A stretch of DNA of 64,000 nt from Tannerella sp. GTDB taxonomy: Bacteria; Bacteroidota; Bacteroidia; Bacteroidales; Tannerellaceae. Both the position numbers and the translations under genes were made by a program. Every line of letters starts with the position of its first letter. Position 1 is the first letter of the stretch. Below the pieces are notes generated by a model. That model was given only the letters and a program-made list of their open reading frames with translations, made no database searches and was not told the origin of the DNA. Positions 17,287 through 28,442 of the stretch are shown one piece after another. The stretch is taken from the NCBI GenBank assembly GCA_031285565.1, contig JAITVY010000108.1, positions 1-64,000 on the forward strand, in the 5' to 3' direction.

Positions 17287-19458
17287 ATGAATGTAATTAA
17301 CAAGACGATTGATTTAGGTGATGGAAGGACAATCACCATTGAAACCGGGAAATTGGCAAAGCAAGCTGACGGTTCGGTTACCGTACGGATGGGCAACACT
17401 GTATTACTGGCAACTGTTTGCGCCGCAAAAGATGCAAACCCCGGTGTTGATTTTATGCCGTTACAAGTTGACTATAAAGAAAAATTCTCGGCATTTGGCC
17501 GTTTTCCAGGAGGTTTTACCCGCAGGGAAGGAAAAGCCTCCGACTACGAAATATTAACTTCACGTTTGGTAGACCGTGTGCTCCGTCCGCTTTTCCCGGA
17601 CGATTATCATGCAGAAGTTTTTGTAAATATTATTTTGTTTTCTGCAGACGGCGAAGATATGCCGGATGCATTAGCCGGCCTGGCTGCATCCGCCGCAATC
17701 GCGGTATCAGATATACCATTCAATGGCCCGATTTCGGAAGTACGTGTTGCACGTATCAACGGACAATACGTTGTTAATCCTACTTACAGCCAATTGGAAA
17801 AGGCGGATATGGATATTATGGTAGGAGCAACTGCCGATAATATTATGATGGTAGAAGGAGAAATGAATGAAGTTCAGGAATACGAAATGCTGGAAGCCAT
17901 AAAGGTTGCCCATGAAGCTATCAAAGATCATTGCCGCATTCAGCTTGAACTGACGGATGCGTGCGGCAAAACCGTAAAACGCGAATATTGCCACGAAGAA
18001 AATGACGAATATCTACGGAAAACAGTATATGATAAATGCTATGACAAGGCATACCAGGTAGCCATTTCAGGAACCGATAAACATGCACGGGGCAAAGCTT
18101 TTAAAGCTATTATTGCAGGATTCAAAACGGCTTATCCCGAAGAAGAACTTGAAGCCAAAGAAGCCATGATTGACCGTTATTACCATGATGTAGAAAAAGA
18201 AGCCATGCGCCGTGCCATCCTGGATGAAGGCAAACGACTGGATGGCCGCAAAACGACTGAAATCCGCCCGATCTGGATTGAAACGGATTATATACCGGGT
18301 CCTCACGGCTCAGCCGTATTCACACGTGGAGAGACACAATCGCTGACTACTGTGACTTTAGGAACCAAAAATGACGAAAAAATCATTGATGACGTATTGG
18401 TTCATGGTAAAGAACGTTTCATGTTGCATTATAACTTCCCGCCGTTTTCAACAGGAGAAGCACGCCCGCAACGTGGCGTCGGCCGTCGGGAAATCGGACA
18501 CGGGAATCTAGCCCATCGTGCATTAAAAGGAATGATTCCGGAAAATTATCCATATGTAATCCGGGTTATTTCCGATATTTTAGAATCAAACGGTTCTTCC
18601 TCAATGGCCACAGTTTGTGCCGGAACATTATCCTTAATGGATGCCGGAGTACAAATCAAAAAACCGGTTTCCGGTATTGCCATGGGATTAATCTCCGAGA
18701 ATAAAGGAACTAATTATGCCGTACTATCCGACATCCTGGGCGATGAAGATCATCTTGGTGATATGGACTTCAAAGTAACAGGGACAAAAGACGGAATTAC
18801 TGCTACGCAAATGGATATAAAAGTAGATGGACTTTCATATGAAATTCTTGAAAAAGCATTGGCTCAGGCAAAAGACGGTCGTCTGCATATCTTAGATAAA
18901 ATTACCGAAGCGATGCCGGAACCGCGTCCGGATCTGAAACCGCATGCACCACGTATCGAAACAATTACTATTGGTAAAGAATTTATTGGTGCAATCATCG
19001 GCCCAGGAGGAAAAATTATCCAGGGTATTCAGGAGAAAACAGGAGCTACTATCTCTATCGAAGAAATTGACGGAGTAGGTATTGTTGAAGTTTCAGGAAC
19101 AAACAAAGATACTATTGACGCTGCTATGCGCGCAATAAAAGGAATCGTTGCCGTGCCTGAAGTTGGTGAAGTATATGAAGGTAAAATATCGTCAGTCATG
19201 CCTTATGGTGCATTTGTAGAGTTCATGCCTGGTAAAGACGGACTATTGCATATTTCGGAAATCGATTGGAAACGATTGGAAACAGTTGAAGAATCAGGGT
19301 TAAAAGAAGGAGATCCGGTAACTGTGAAATTAGTGGATATTGATCCGAAAACCGGCAAATTTAAATTATCCCGGAAAGCCCTTCTTCCAAAACCGGAAGG
19401 TTATCAGGAGCCTCAACGTCCACAACGCCCACAGCGCGATAATAACCGAAGACCGTAA
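17287..19458 (+). CDS. pnp: Polyribonucleotide nucleotidyltransferase (PNPase)
   Basis: 723 residues, full length. Two RNase PH domains (about 6-140 and 315-460, with the RGETQSL and [17 protein letters not shown] motifs of the second) flank the all-alpha domain. A KH domain ([15 protein letters not shown], about 560-615) and an S1 domain ([15 protein letters not shown], about 630-695) follow, then a basic proline-rich tail ([15 protein letters not shown]). The enzyme degrades RNA 3' to 5' by phosphorolysis, yielding nucleoside diphosphates. It is monocistronic, with its own -7 box upstream and a strong terminator downstream. Confidence 0.98.
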   Translation: MNVINKTIDLGDGRTITIETGKLAKQADGSVTVRMGNTVLLATVCAAKDANPGVDFMPLQVDYKEKFSAFGRFPGGFTRREGKASDYEILTSRLVDRVLRPLFPDDYHAEVFVNIILFSADGEDMPDALAGLAASAAIAVSDIPFNGPISEVRVARINGQYVVNPTYSQLEKADMDIMVGATADNIMMVEGEMNEVQEYEMLEAIKVAHEAIKDHCRIQLELTDACGKTVKREYCHEENDEYLRKTVYDKCYDKAYQVAISGTDKHARGKAFKAIIAGFKTAYPEEELEAKEAMIDRYYHDVEKEAMRRAILDEGKRLDGRKTTEIRPIWIETDYIPGPHGSAVFTRGETQSLTTVTLGTKNDEKIIDDVLVHGKERFMLHYNFPPFSTGEARPQRGVGRREIGHGNLAHRALKGMIPENYPYVIRVISDILESNGSSSMATVCAGTLSLMDAGVQIKKPVSGIAMGLISENKGTNYAVLSDILGDEDHLGDMDFKVTGTKDGITATQMDIKVDGLSYEILEKALAQAKDGRLHILDKITEAMPEPRPDLKPHAPRIETITIGKEFIGAIIGPGGKIIQGIQEKTGATISIEEIDGVGIVEVSGTNKDTIDAAMRAIKGIVAVPEVGEVYEGKISSVMPYGAFVEFMPGKDGLLHISEIDWKRLETVEESGLKEGDPVTVKLVDIDPKTGKFKLSRKALLPKPEGYQEPQRPQRPQRDNNRRP

Positions 19459-19502
19459 TGGTTATGTGGAGATAAGAAAGAAATATAAGATACTTACTTC
19501 AG

Positions 19503-19537
19503 AGAGTTGCAGCATAAACCTGCAACTCTTTGTTTTA
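19503..19537 (+). terminator. Terminator of pnp
   Basis: A perfect 10-bp stem AGAGTTGCAG/CTGCAACTCT (19503-19512 and 19520-19529) with a 7-base loop is followed by TTGTTTTAT. Confidence 0.85.
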
Positions 19538-19545
19538 TATGGAAG

Positions 19546-20442
19546 CTATATGTACCCCTCCAAAAATTTTAACAGGGGTTCCTTTTCTTCCGGATGAAAC
19601 CAATGGATTTCTTTATCGCGTTTGAACCAAGTCATTTGCTTACGGGCATACACACGCGAATTACGTTTGATTTTCTCAATAGCATATTCCAACGACCATT
19701 CTCCATCGAAATAATTAAACAGTTCTTTATATCCTACTGTATTAAGCGAATTAAGATGCCGGTAGGGGTATACTTTACGGGCCTCTTCAATTAACCCATC
19801 CTTTACCATTTCATCAACACGCTGATTAATCCGTTCGCACAATTCTTCACGCGGACGGGTCAGACCGATTTTGATGATACGGAATGGGCGTTCTTTTTTT
19901 GAACTGGTACGGAACGAAGAATACAGTTGATTGGTCATCCGGCACATTTCTACCGCATGAATAACACGTTTATAATTACTTCGGTCTACCTCCTTATAAT
20001 GAACCGGATCTTTTTCTTTTAATTCTCCCAGGATAGGCTCCAGACCTTCTTTCTCATATTGAAGCCATAAGGCATCCCGTACCTCAGGGGTAACAGTCGG
20101 CATTTCATCAATACCCTTACAGATAGCATCGATATACATCATAGAACCTCCGGTTAAAACTACACTAGGATGAACCTTATATAGTTCGTCCAGTAATAAA
20201 AGGGCATCTTCTTCGTATTGGCTGGCGCTATAATAATCAGTCAAAGCTAATGTCCCTACCATGTAATGTTTAACTGCTGCTAATTGCTGCGGATCAGGAG
20301 CGGCTGTACCAATTACCAGATCTTTATACAATTGACGGGAATCAGCCGATATGATCGGTGCGCCTGCTCTTTGTGCTAACTGTATGCTTAATGCTGTTTT
20401 TCCAACTCCCGTCGGGCCAAGCAAGACGAGTAACGTTTTCAT
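19546..20442 (-). CDS. miaA: tRNA dimethylallyltransferase
   Basis: 298 residues, normal for the family. It transfers the dimethylallyl group to A37 of tRNAs that read codons starting with U. The N-terminal P-loop is GPTGVGKT (9-16), followed by the substrate-contacting [11 protein letters not shown] and, in the middle, the family motif [10 protein letters not shown]. The C-terminal half has [15 protein letters not shown] and [17 protein letters not shown]. It converges on the pnp terminator and lies 101 bp after a PF07929-like gene on the same strand. Confidence 0.97.
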   Translation of the reverse strand: MKTLLVLLGPTGVGKTALSIQLAQRAGAPIISADSRQLYKDLVIGTAAPDPQQLAAVKHYMVGTLALTDYYSASQYEEDALLLLDELYKVHPSVVLTGGSMMYIDAICKGIDEMPTVTPEVRDALWLQYEKEGLEPILGELKEKDPVHYKEVDRSNYKRVIHAVEMCRMTNQLYSSFRTSSKKERPFRIIKIGLTRPREELCERINQRVDEMVKDGLIEEARKVYPYRHLNSLNTVGYKELFNYFDGEWSLEYAIEKIKRNSRVYARKQMTWFKRDKEIHWFHPEEKEPLLKFLEGYI

Positions 20443-20543
20443 TCAAAATGTTCAAATTCTTTAGGCGTTTTTGAGTCGCCTCCGCTCCTCGATTATCAAT
20501 TCGTGACTCGGCATAATCCAAACAAGTTTGTCTTCTGCGCTCG

Positions 20544-21086
20544 CTACTCAAAACGTTCATCATCGAAAATTATCCCTTCGCCATTGGGATCGAACTCATC
20601 TTCATTGAAATCGGAGTCACCATAAAAGTCCTCTCCTATTTCCGTATTATCGACCATCCTTTTTTCCATTTCATCGATTGAAATCGATTGTGCCGGAGGA
20701 TTACCAATCACCAACGAACAAACGGCTTTATCTAAATGCTGTCCGGTAATTATTTCACTTAACTCCATGAAAAGAGCCCGCTCGGTCATATAATCGAAAA
20801 CATACAATATTTTCTGCTCTTCATCTTCAAGCAATTCATCCAAGGATGTTTTTTCCATCAGATATGTATCCACTTCAGATGAAGCATCCATATCAAACAG
20901 CGTAATCTCAGTCTTTTTGCTCCAGTCATCGTCACAAATGAAAAAAGAATACATTTCGTCCGGTTTGAAATCAGTAGTTTCAAGAATTGTTTTATGCAAA
21001 TCAAGAAATGTCGCATCCGAACTTATTTTTATTTCTCGTTTGAAGTTATCTACTTCGTCAGATAGGATAAGGAAACGGTATATCAT
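20544..21086 (-). CDS. PF07929-like (plasmid pRiA4b ORF-3 family) acidic protein
   Basis: 180 residues, very acidic at the C-terminus (DFNEDEFDPNGEG). The N-terminal part (YRFLILSDEV, ISSDATFLDLHKTILETTDF, YSFFICDDDW) fits the pRiA4b ORF-3 family, whose members are often labelled IS1096 passenger TnpR-like although no transposon function has been shown. It has no signal peptide and is probably cytoplasmic. It lies upstream of miaA with a 101-bp gap that contains an imperfect inverted repeat (20466-20476 with 20546-20555). The function is unknown. Confidence 0.75.
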   Translation of the reverse strand: MIYRFLILSDEVDNFKREIKISSDATFLDLHKTILETTDFKPDEMYSFFICDDDWSKKTEITLFDMDASSEVDTYLMEKTSLDELLEDEEQKILYVFDYMTERALFMELSEIITGQHLDKAVCSLVIGNPPAQSISIDEMEKRMVDNTEIGEDFYGDSDFNEDEFDPNGEGIIFDDERFE

Positions 21087-21157
21087 AATGATTTCTGTTT
21101 TACAGGTTCAAAAATAAAAAATTAATCATCAATAGTCAATGTTTTATCACTAATTTT

Positions 21158-21940
21158 TTATTCATCAATCGAACCTCTTACAATACCGCGTTTTGAAGAC
21201 TTGATAAAATTCAGGATCAGGTCACGTTCAACGCTGGGCGCGTATTCCGTTTCAATACAATTTATAGCGTCTGTATTATTCAGTCCACGCGTATAAAGTG
21301 TGCGGTAAATATCCTGAATCAGAAATACCTGTTCGTTTGTGAATCCGCGCCGGCGTAGTCCGACAATATTAATTCCACAATAGACAATGGGATCGCGCCC
21401 GATTAACGTATAAGGCGGGATATCTTTCCCGATACGTGATCCTCCCTGTACCATCACATGTTGTGATATACGTACAAACTGATGAATCAACGAGCCCCCA
21501 CTGATAATTGCATGGTCGGCAATTTCCACCTCGCCGGCAATCTGGCATGAATTTCCGATTATTACAAAATCTTTGATAACGCAATCATGCGCAATATGTG
21601 CATAAGCCATAACCAGGCAGTCATTACCGACTACGGTTCTGCCTTTAGATTTAGTCCCCCGGTTAATGGTAACACATTCCCGGATAGTGGTATTATTACC
21701 TATTTCGACAGTTGTTTTTTCTCCTGCAAATTTTAAATCCTGGGGAATACCCGAAATAACGGCTCCCGGAAAAATCTGGCAGCCGGAGCCAATCCGGGCT
21801 CCGTCGAGGATTACAGCATGAGAAAAAATCCGGCAGTTATCGCCTATTACAACATCTTCTTCTATTACGACAAAAGGGTCAATGGTTACGTTTTTTCCAA
21901 TTATAGCATTGGGATGTACAACGGCTAATGGAGATTGCAT
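21158..21940 (-). CDS. lpxA: UDP-N-acetylglucosamine acyltransferase
   Basis: 260 residues from ATG at 21940. The frame opens further to 22015, but that would overlap lpxC/fabZ and add a tail foreign to the family. It catalyses the first step of lipid A synthesis, O-acylation of UDP-GlcNAc. The left-handed beta-helix of hexapeptide repeats is clear (AIIGKNVTIDPFVVI, VVIGDNCRIFSHAVI), as are the family motifs around the catalytic His (HDCVIKDFVIIGN) and the C-terminal helical part. It is the last gene of the lpxD-lpxC/fabZ-lpxA operon, 13 bp after its neighbour. Confidence 0.96.
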   Translation of the reverse strand: MQSPLAVVHPNAIIGKNVTIDPFVVIEEDVVIGDNCRIFSHAVILDGARIGSGCQIFPGAVISGIPQDLKFAGEKTTVEIGNNTTIRECVTINRGTKSKGRTVVGNDCLVMAYAHIAHDCVIKDFVIIGNSCQIAGEVEIADHAIISGGSLIHQFVRISQHVMVQGGSRIGKDIPPYTLIGRDPIVYCGINIVGLRRRGFTNEQVFLIQDIYRTLYTRGLNNTDAINCIETEYAPSVERDLILNFIKSSKRGIVRGSIDE

Positions 21941-21953
21941 GGTTATATATATA

Positions 21954-23342
21954 CTATTTATTTTTAATAATCTGGGCCATAAATTCGGCTTCACAAACGA
22001 CTTTCTCGCCGACAAACGTATATCCTTTCATCGTAGAAATACCCCGGCGCATCGGCGCTAATAATTCCAAACGGAAAATCAATGTATCTCCCGGGACAAC
22101 TTTCTGGCGGAACTTGACACCGTCTATTTTCATAAAATATGTAGAATAACGTTCCGGTTCATCAACCGAATTTAAGACAAGCAGTCCTCCTGTCTGTGCC
22201 ATTGCTTCGACTAACAATACACCCGGCATAACAGGCTCCTGCGGAAAATGTCCCTGAAAAAAAGGCTCATTGACCGTCACATTCTTTATGCCTACAATAT
22301 GCGTTCCGCCGACTTCGATGATTTTATCTACCAGTAAAAACGGATACCGGTGCGGCAGAAGCTCCCGGATACGATTAATATCCATGACAGGGCCAATTCC
22401 CGGCCGGTAAATCGGCGCTTGTATCTCATTTAATTTAATATCTTTCCGGATCATCCGCGCCAACTGGTTATTAATTTTATGACCCGGACGTGTCGCAATA
22501 ATGTGTCCCCGGATAGGTCGGCCAATTAATGCAATGTCACCGATTACATCTATTAATTTATGACGCGCCGGCTCATTCACATACACTAAAGGTTTGTCAT
22601 TTATATATCCTAACTCTGTCACATTTTGGTGCGGAAGCCCTATTTCGTCAGCTAACCGGTCCAATTCGGCCTGTTCCATCTTCTGATCATAGATAACAAT
22701 GGCATTATCCAAATTACCTCCTTTGATCAGGTTGTTTTTCAGGAGCATTTCAATTTCACGAACAAATACAAATGTACGTGAAGCTGCCAATTCATCATGA
22801 AAATCACTTATATCTGTCATAGCAGCGTATTGATTGGAAAGAACTGGAGAATCAAACGATATCAATACATTCATACTAAATTTATCATCCGGAAGAATAA
22901 TTAAAGATGCTCCTGATTCTTCATCTTTTACTTCTAATTTATGACGGACAATATAAAAATCTTTAGGTGTATCCTGTTCTACTACGCCTACTTTTTGAAT
23001 TTCTTCCGAGAAGAACCGGGAACTTCCATCCAGGATCGGGAATTCAGGGGCATCAACTTCTATCAGGCAATTATCTATACCCCAGGCATATAACGCAGCC
23101 ATTGCATGTTCAATCGTACCTATCTGTACCCCATTTTTGGCAACTACCGTACCTCGTTGGGTATTAATAACATTCTCTGCTAAAGCATCAATTACCGGCT
23201 GATCTTCCAGATCAATACGTTTTATTTTATAACCATGGTTATCAAGAGCCGGACGGAATGTAATATGTATATTTAAACCACCAGTATGTAAGCCTTTACC
23301 TTTCAATGAAAATTCAGAGGCAAGCGTTCGTTGTTTCTGCAT
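21954..23342 (-). CDS. lpxC/fabZ: Bifunctional UDP-3-O-acyl-GlcNAc deacetylase / 3-hydroxyacyl-ACP dehydratase
   Basis: 462 residues, a fusion known from Bacteroidetes. Residues 1-300 are LpxC, the zinc deacetylase that commits to lipid A: IEHAMAALYAWG with zinc ligand His79, then RHKLIDVIGD with the other His and Asp. Residues about 318-462 are FabZ, the fatty acid dehydratase: LLPHRYPFLLVDKI and GHFPQEPVMPGVLLVEAMAQ with the catalytic His and Glu. The fusion fixes the ratio of the two activities that compete for hydroxyacyl-ACP. It sits 7 bp after lpxD and 13 bp before lpxA. Confidence 0.98.
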   Translation of the reverse strand: MQKQRTLASEFSLKGKGLHTGGLNIHITFRPALDNHGYKIKRIDLEDQPVIDALAENVINTQRGTVVAKNGVQIGTIEHAMAALYAWGIDNCLIEVDAPEFPILDGSSRFFSEEIQKVGVVEQDTPKDFYIVRHKLEVKDEESGASLIILPDDKFSMNVLISFDSPVLSNQYAAMTDISDFHDELAASRTFVFVREIEMLLKNNLIKGGNLDNAIVIYDQKMEQAELDRLADEIGLPHQNVTELGYINDKPLVYVNEPARHKLIDVIGDIALIGRPIRGHIIATRPGHKINNQLARMIRKDIKLNEIQAPIYRPGIGPVMDINRIRELLPHRYPFLLVDKIIEVGGTHIVGIKNVTVNEPFFQGHFPQEPVMPGVLLVEAMAQTGGLLVLNSVDEPERYSTYFMKIDGVKFRQKVVPGDTLIFRLELLAPMRRGISTMKGYTFVGEKVVCEAEFMAQIIKNK

Positions 23343-23349
23343 GCTGATA

Positions 23350-24393
23350 TTATTTGTTTATTTTCTTTTTTAATTCTTCTACTTCTTTCTGAAGCTGATA
23401 CAATGATTTGTAAATCTCAGGTAATTTAACAAATACAGCATTAGACTTCATTTGATCTTTTGCAGGATTTGCCGGGCTACCCAACAGTTTATTTCCGGCA
23501 TCGGTTATATCACGCATTACACCGGATTGAGCGCCCAATTGCACCTTATCTGCTATATGAAGATGTCCCGCAATACCTACCTGTCCACCGAAGCTACAAT
23601 TTTTACCTACTTTTGTCGAACCAGCCAATCCTACCTGTGCGGCCATTACCGTATGTTCACCTATTTCAACATTATGAGCTACCTGGATCAGGTTATCAAG
23701 CTTTACTCCCTGATGAATAATCGTAGAACCCATTACGGCACGGTCGATAGTTGTGTTTGCTCCGACCTCTACATCATCTTCTAATATAACATTACCTATC
23801 TGTGGTATCTTTTTATAAGCCTCTCCTTCCGGAGCAAATCCAAAACCGTCTGATCCAATCACTACTCCGGCATGGATTATACAATTTTGCCCGATGATGC
23901 AATCATCATATATGGTTACATTCGGATAAATGATCGAATTATCCCCTATCTTTACATAATTACCCACATATGCATGCGGAAAAATCATACAATTCCGTCC
24001 GATGGTAGTTCCTTCCCCAATATAAGTCATCGTACCGATATAACAGTCATCTCCGATTATAGCAGAAGAAGCAATACTGGCTGTAGAATCAATACCTTTT
24101 TTCTTTACCTTGGATTGCTCCACCATGTTCATCAGCATCGCCAATGCCGTATATGCATTCGGAACCCTGACTAAAGTCGCCCTGACCGGGGAAGCCGGAA
24201 CAAAATCATTATTTACCAGCACAACGCTGGCTTGTGTATCATATATATAATGTTCGTATTTAGGATTAGCCAAAAACGTTAGCGTGCCGGAATAGCCTTC
24301 TTCAATTTTTGAGAAATTTCCTACTTTAACATTTGGATCGCCATCAATTGTCCCATGTAAGAAATCTGCGATCTGCTGAGCTGTAAACTCCAT
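23350..24393 (-). CDS. lpxD: UDP-3-O-(3-hydroxyacyl)glucosamine N-acyltransferase
   Basis: 347 residues. The N-terminal uridine-binding domain ([29 protein letters not shown]) is followed by the hexapeptide beta-helix ([20 protein letters not shown]) and the active-site region with His in [26 protein letters not shown]-terminal helix ([14 protein letters not shown]) ends the protein. It adds the N-linked hydroxyacyl chain to the LpxC product. It is the first gene of the lipid A operon; the 148 bp upstream should hold the promoter, but no clear -7 box was found there. Confidence 0.97.
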   Translation of the reverse strand: MEFTAQQIADFLHGTIDGDPNVKVGNFSKIEEGYSGTLTFLANPKYEHYIYDTQASVVLVNNDFVPASPVRATLVRVPNAYTALAMLMNMVEQSKVKKKGIDSTASIASSAIIGDDCYIGTMTYIGEGTTIGRNCMIFPHAYVGNYVKIGDNSIIYPNVTIYDDCIIGQNCIIHAGVVIGSDGFGFAPEGEAYKKIPQIGNVILEDDVEVGANTTIDRAVMGSTIIHQGVKLDNLIQVAHNVEIGEHTVMAAQVGLAGSTKVGKNCSFGGQVGIAGHLHIADKVQLGAQSGVMRDITDAGNKLLGSPANPAKDQMKSNAVFVKLPEIYKSLYQLQKEVEELKKKINK

Positions 24394-24541
24394 CTATAAT
24401 TTATCTATTTCATTAATAGTAGAAACGAACGAAAAAATGCACTCGTTTGGTTTTCTTTTTTTGCCTTCTCTCCCTAATTTGAGAAAGAAAGCGCACAAAT
24501 TTGGTAATAATTTTCGGATATGCCTATTTTTTAGGATTATT

Positions 24542-25363
24542 TTAGCATATTCTTTCTAAATATTTAGCCATTTCCTTCTGAATCGTCTCCGCCTCATCAT
24601 GTGCAACAGCAGCAAAGGCTTCCGTTTTATCTGCATAAATGATAGCCCGCGAAGAATTTACCAACAACCCGCACTGTGCATTCATGCCATATTTACAAAC
24701 CTCTTCCAATGAGCCTCCCTGCGCTCCTACACCAGGTACTAATAAAAAATGGTTCGGAGCATATTTCCGCACATCCTGAAACATCTTACCTTGCGTAGCG
24801 CCAACTACATACATCATCTGTTCATCCGATGCCCATGTTTGCGATTGGATTAACACTTTCTCAAATAAACGCTCGCCTTTCGCATCCTCAATCATTTGAA
24901 AATCCTGCGACCCTTTGTTAGATGTTAATGCCAATAAAATCACCCAACCATTATAGTTCAAAAATGGCTTAACACTATCTTCCCCCATATAAGGCGCAAC
25001 AGTTACAGCATCAACTTTCGTATGTTCAAAAAAGGAACGTGCATATAGTTCGGATGTATTGCCTATATCACCTCGTTTTGCATCGGCAATAATAAACTGA
25101 TCCGGATAGTGTTCATGTAAATAAGCCACTGTTTTCTCAAATGCCATGATACCTTTTACCCCTAGACTCTCATAAAAGGCCAGATTTGGTTTGTAAGCAA
25201 CACTGAATTCAGCAGTTGCATCTATGATTTGTTTATTAAATGAGAAAACAGGATCATCCTCTTGCAATAAATGCTCCGGAATACGTTTAATATCCGTATC
25301 CAGACCTACACATAAAAAAGACCGTTTCCGTTTAATGTTCTCAAAAAGTTCTTGTTTGGTCAT
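24542..25363 (-). CDS. pyrF: Orotidine 5'-phosphate decarboxylase
   Basis: 273 residues, the longer (type 2) form of OMP decarboxylase, last step of UMP synthesis. The signature [11 protein letters not shown] carries the catalytic Lys-Asp pair. FLCVGLDTD at the N-terminus and [22 protein letters not shown] at the phosphate-binding end agree. It lies 52 bp after prfA on the same strand and is probably co-transcribed with it and the purM-like gene. Confidence 0.97.
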   Translation of the reverse strand: MTKQELFENIKRKRSFLCVGLDTDIKRIPEHLLQEDDPVFSFNKQIIDATAEFSVAYKPNLAFYESLGVKGIMAFEKTVAYLHEHYPDQFIIADAKRGDIGNTSELYARSFFEHTKVDAVTVAPYMGEDSVKPFLNYNGWVILLALTSNKGSQDFQMIEDAKGERLFEKVLIQSQTWASDEQMMYVVGATQGKMFQDVRKYAPNHFLLVPGVGAQGGSLEEVCKYGMNAQCGLLVNSSRAIIYADKTEAFAAVAHDEAETIQKEMAKYLERIC

Positions 25364-25415
25364 TACGTCTTGGTTATTCTATAATTTTCAACTTTCAATT
25401 GTCCTTTTTCAATTG

Positions 25416-26507
25416 TTAAAGTTCACTCTCTTTTAGTCGTTCTGCATTCTCTGCGACAATCAAATGGTCTATACAATCCTGGATATCCCCATCCATAAAC
25501 GCAGATAAATTGTAAATAGTATAATTAATGCGATGATCGGTAATTCGTCCCTGAGGATAATTATAGGTACGTATTTTGGCAGACCGGTCACCTGTCGAAA
25601 CCATCGTTTTCCGTTTTGAAGCTATTTCATCCAGGTATTTCTGGTATTCCAGATTATAAAGCCGGGTACGAAGTTCAGCCAATGCTTTATCGTAATTCTT
25701 AAGCTTGGAACGCTCATCCTGGCATTGAACCACAATTCCGGATGGAATGTGCGTCAGGCGAATTGCCGAATATGTGGTATTAACAGATTGCCCTCCGGCT
25801 CCTGAAGAGCAGAACTCATCCCTGCGGATATCCCGTTTTTCATTTAGTTCAATATCAAACTCATCAGCTTCAGGTAATACTGCGACAGTTGCCGCTGATG
25901 TATGTACCCTCCCCTGCGTTTCGGTTTGCGGAACACGTTGTACACGGTGAACGCCTGATTCATATTTCAAAATGCCATAGACACCTTCTCCGGTTACAGA
26001 AAAAACTATTTCTTTATACCCTCCTATCGTTCCTTCATTCAGATTGGTGACTTGTATTTTCCATCCTTTAGATTCGCAATATTTGGTATACATTTTAAAT
26101 AAGTCGCCTGCAAAAATAGCTGCTTCATCTCCGCCTGTTCCTCCCCGGATTTCTACAATCGCATTTTTACTGTCTTGCGGATCGGCCGGGACAAGTAGCA
26201 ATTTAATTTCCTCTTCCAATTGCGGTAAACGCGCCTGGCTAGCATCCAGCTCTTCACGCGCCATATCTTTCATTTCAGGGTCAGTTTCATTGGAAAGGAG
26301 TTCTTTTGCCTCTCCAATATTATTTAGTGTCTGAAAATAGACTTTTCGCACTTTCATCAGATCTTCCAATTCCTTATATTCTTTTGAAAGACGAACAAAG
26401 CGCTTTTGGTCGGCAATAACTGCCGGGTCTGTAATTAATGTCGAGATTTCATCAAAACGGCTAACAAGGCCATCCAATTTAGATAATATCGAGTTGTTAT
26501 CTGCCAT
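25416..26507 (-). CDS. prfA: Peptide chain release factor 1
   Basis: 363 residues. The GGQ loop (SGAGGQSVNTTYSAIRLTH) that triggers peptidyl-tRNA hydrolysis is intact, as are the PCRF domain (EIRGGTGGDEAAIFAGDLFKMY) and the basic C-terminus. RF1 rather than RF2 is indicated by the overall length and the lack of the RF2 programmed frameshift. It is 9 bp downstream of the purM-like gene. Confidence 0.97.
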   Translation of the reverse strand: MADNNSILSKLDGLVSRFDEISTLITDPAVIADQKRFVRLSKEYKELEDLMKVRKVYFQTLNNIGEAKELLSNETDPEMKDMAREELDASQARLPQLEEEIKLLLVPADPQDSKNAIVEIRGGTGGDEAAIFAGDLFKMYTKYCESKGWKIQVTNLNEGTIGGYKEIVFSVTGEGVYGILKYESGVHRVQRVPQTETQGRVHTSAATVAVLPEADEFDIELNEKRDIRRDEFCSSGAGGQSVNTTYSAIRLTHIPSGIVVQCQDERSKLKNYDKALAELRTRLYNLEYQKYLDEIASKRKTMVSTGDRSAKIRTYNYPQGRITDHRINYTIYNLSAFMDGDIQDCIDHLIVAENAERLKESEL

Positions 26508-26516
26508 TCTTATTAA

Positions 26517-27683
26517 TTAGTAACGGAATTCTCCAAATTCTGACTGAATAATTAATTCTTTCTGACTGCTGGCCTCCACATGTCCGACAATCTTTGCATC
26601 AATATGATACGATTTTGATATTGAAATAATGTCATCTGCAAATTCTTCCGGGATATATATTTCGAAGCGGTGCCCCATATTGAACACTTTATACATCTCT
26701 GCCCAATCCGTTCCGCTTTGCTTCTGTATTGCATGGAATAACGGAGGAACTTCAAAAAGATTGTCTTTTATTACACGTAAATTATCTATGAAATGTAAAA
26801 TCTTTGTTTGTGCTCCTCCCGAACAATGTACCATACCGTGAATATGCGGTCGAATATTATCAAGCACTTTCTTTATCACCGGAGCGTAAGTACGGGTAGG
26901 AGAAAGTACAAGTTTGCCTGCATCAATAGGCGCTCCCTCCACTTTATCCGTCAGATGAAATTGTCCGGAATAAACCAAATCAGCAGGAACAGCAGCATCA
27001 TAACTTTCGGGATATTTTTCCGCCAGATATTTTGAAAACATATCGTGGCGGGCCGAAGTCAGCCCGTTACTTCCCATTCCACCATTGTAACTTTTCTCAT
27101 AGGTTGCTTGTCCGAATGAAGCCAAACCTACAATTACATCGCCCGGACAAATACGTGCATTATCAATTACATCCTTCCTGTTCATCCGGCAGGTAACTGT
27201 ACTATCAACAATGATCGTACGAACCAGATCTCCCACATCGGCCGTTTCTCCTCCGGTAGCATAAACTCCTACACCCATTTCACGAAGTTCAGCCAGAAGT
27301 TCATCCGTACCATTGATTATTGCGGAGATTACTTCACCCGGAATCAGTAATTTATTCCGCCCAATCGTACTTGAGACAAGAATGTTATCTATAGCTCCGA
27401 CACAAAGCAAATCGTCTATATTCATAATCAGAGCATCCTGTGCAATACCCTTCCAAACGTTCAGGTCGCCGGTCTCACGCCAATACATATAGGCTAATGA
27501 TGACTTGGTACCCGCCCCATCTGCATGCATGATATTACAATAATCAGGATCTCCTCCTAAAATATCAGGGATAATTTTGCAAAAGGCTTTAGGATAAAGT
27601 CCCTTATCTATATTCTTAATCGCGTTATGCACTTCCTCTTTAGAAGCGCTGACTCCTCGTAAATTATATCGTTGATCACTCAT
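26517..27683 (-). CDS. AIR synthase (PurM)-family protein
   Basis: 388 residues, longer than E. coli PurM (~345) but with the PurM/SelD ATP-binding fold: an N-terminal DGAGTKSSLAYMY, DALIMNIDDLLCVGA with the Asp pair that binds ATP, and GGETADVGDLV in the middle. The C-terminal half has HGMVHCSGGAQTKILHF and FNMGHRFEIYIPEE. This is the usual Bacteroidetes enzyme for the fifth step of purine synthesis, ATP-dependent ring closure of FGAM to AIR. The gene name purM fits but I cannot exclude a related paralogue. First gene of a run with prfA and pyrF. Confidence 0.88.
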   Translation of the reverse strand: MSDQRYNLRGVSASKEEVHNAIKNIDKGLYPKAFCKIIPDILGGDPDYCNIMHADGAGTKSSLAYMYWRETGDLNVWKGIAQDALIMNIDDLLCVGAIDNILVSSTIGRNKLLIPGEVISAIINGTDELLAELREMGVGVYATGGETADVGDLVRTIIVDSTVTCRMNRKDVIDNARICPGDVIVGLASFGQATYEKSYNGGMGSNGLTSARHDMFSKYLAEKYPESYDAAVPADLVYSGQFHLTDKVEGAPIDAGKLVLSPTRTYAPVIKKVLDNIRPHIHGMVHCSGGAQTKILHFIDNLRVIKDNLFEVPPLFHAIQKQSGTDWAEMYKVFNMGHRFEIYIPEEFADDIISISKSYHIDAKIVGHVEASSQKELIIQSEFGEFRY

Positions 27684-27735
27684 TATCTCTATCTTTCTTT
27701 TACTTATGTAAAACTTTATCCGACCCTGGCTTTGC

Positions 27736-28428
27736 CTATTTTTTTGAAGAAGCGGAAGTTTTCCCTTTTGTTGTGTTTTTTTTCACAGGTTGTGCTTTCT
27801 TTTGTGTTGCTGACGATGTCTTTGTAGCTGTAGAAACAACTTTCATAGGAGGATCAGTCTCCTTTGCCGTATCATAATAGTACAACTGATAAGACTCGAT
27901 GAGCTTAATTAGCTTCGTTGCATAATTAGGATCCGAAGCATATCCATATCGTTTCAGACCTTGTGCCCATCCTTTATAATCAGTCACTTTTAATTTAAAA
28001 AGAGGCTTATAATGCGGGCGGGCAATTAGAAACCGGGAATGATCTTCGAACGAATCACTCACTTCTAAATATTTACGAAAACAGGAATATACTCCATCAT
28101 CATTTTTATATATACATAATCCTCTCCAATCCGTACATTTCAATCCGAAATGATTATTAGCAGCTAACGCCAGATAACTTTGTCCGGCAGCTGACTCCAA
28201 AAGCCCCTGTGCTAAAATGATGCTGGCCGGAATTTTATGTTCTTTTTGCTGCCGGATAGCTGTCTTGTAATGTGTTCCGATATACTCCTGATATGCACTA
28301 TTATTGCTTACAGCATCTTTCACTTCCGGAGTAGATGCCCTTATTGAAAATTTAAAAGCTACCAGGAAAAGTATAAGAATAAATCTTGTTAAGAACAATT
28401 CATATTTATTGTAGACAGTCTCTTCCAT
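27736..28428 (-). CDS. Exported GH73-type N-acetylglucosaminidase
   Basis: About 230 residues from ATG at 28428; a GTG at 28446 overlaps the upstream stop (GTGA) and is the alternative start. A membrane or signal segment (FILILFLVAFKFSIRA) leads into a glucosaminidase domain: IPASIILAQGLLESAAGQS with the likely catalytic Glu, NNHFGLKC, and a closing GYASDPNYATKLIKLIESY. The tail is Lys/Ser/Thr-rich (KKNTTKGKTSASSKK). Such enzymes cut the glycan strand of peptidoglycan. It is translationally coupled to a paralogue immediately upstream, which carries LysM domains that this one lacks. Confidence 0.88.
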   Translation of the reverse strand: MEETVYNKYELFLTRFILILFLVAFKFSIRASTPEVKDAVSNNSAYQEYIGTHYKTAIRQQKEHKIPASIILAQGLLESAAGQSYLALAANNHFGLKCTDWRGLCIYKNDDGVYSCFRKYLEVSDSFEDHSRFLIARPHYKPLFKLKVTDYKGWAQGLKRYGYASDPNYATKLIKLIESYQLYYYDTAKETDPPMKVVSTATKTSSATQKKAQPVKKNTTKGKTSASSKK

Positions 28429-28442
28429 CTTTACACATTTAA

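Noticed and set aside
20443-20543. Possible mobile repeat between miaA and the PF07929-like gene
   Set aside because: Only one weak inverted repeat with a ~70-base spacer was found, and one arm lies in the coding end of the upstream gene.
21940-22015. Longer LpxA start overlapping lpxC/fabZ
   Set aside because: The added residues are unlike the family, and the internal ATG gives a 13-bp gap typical of this operon.
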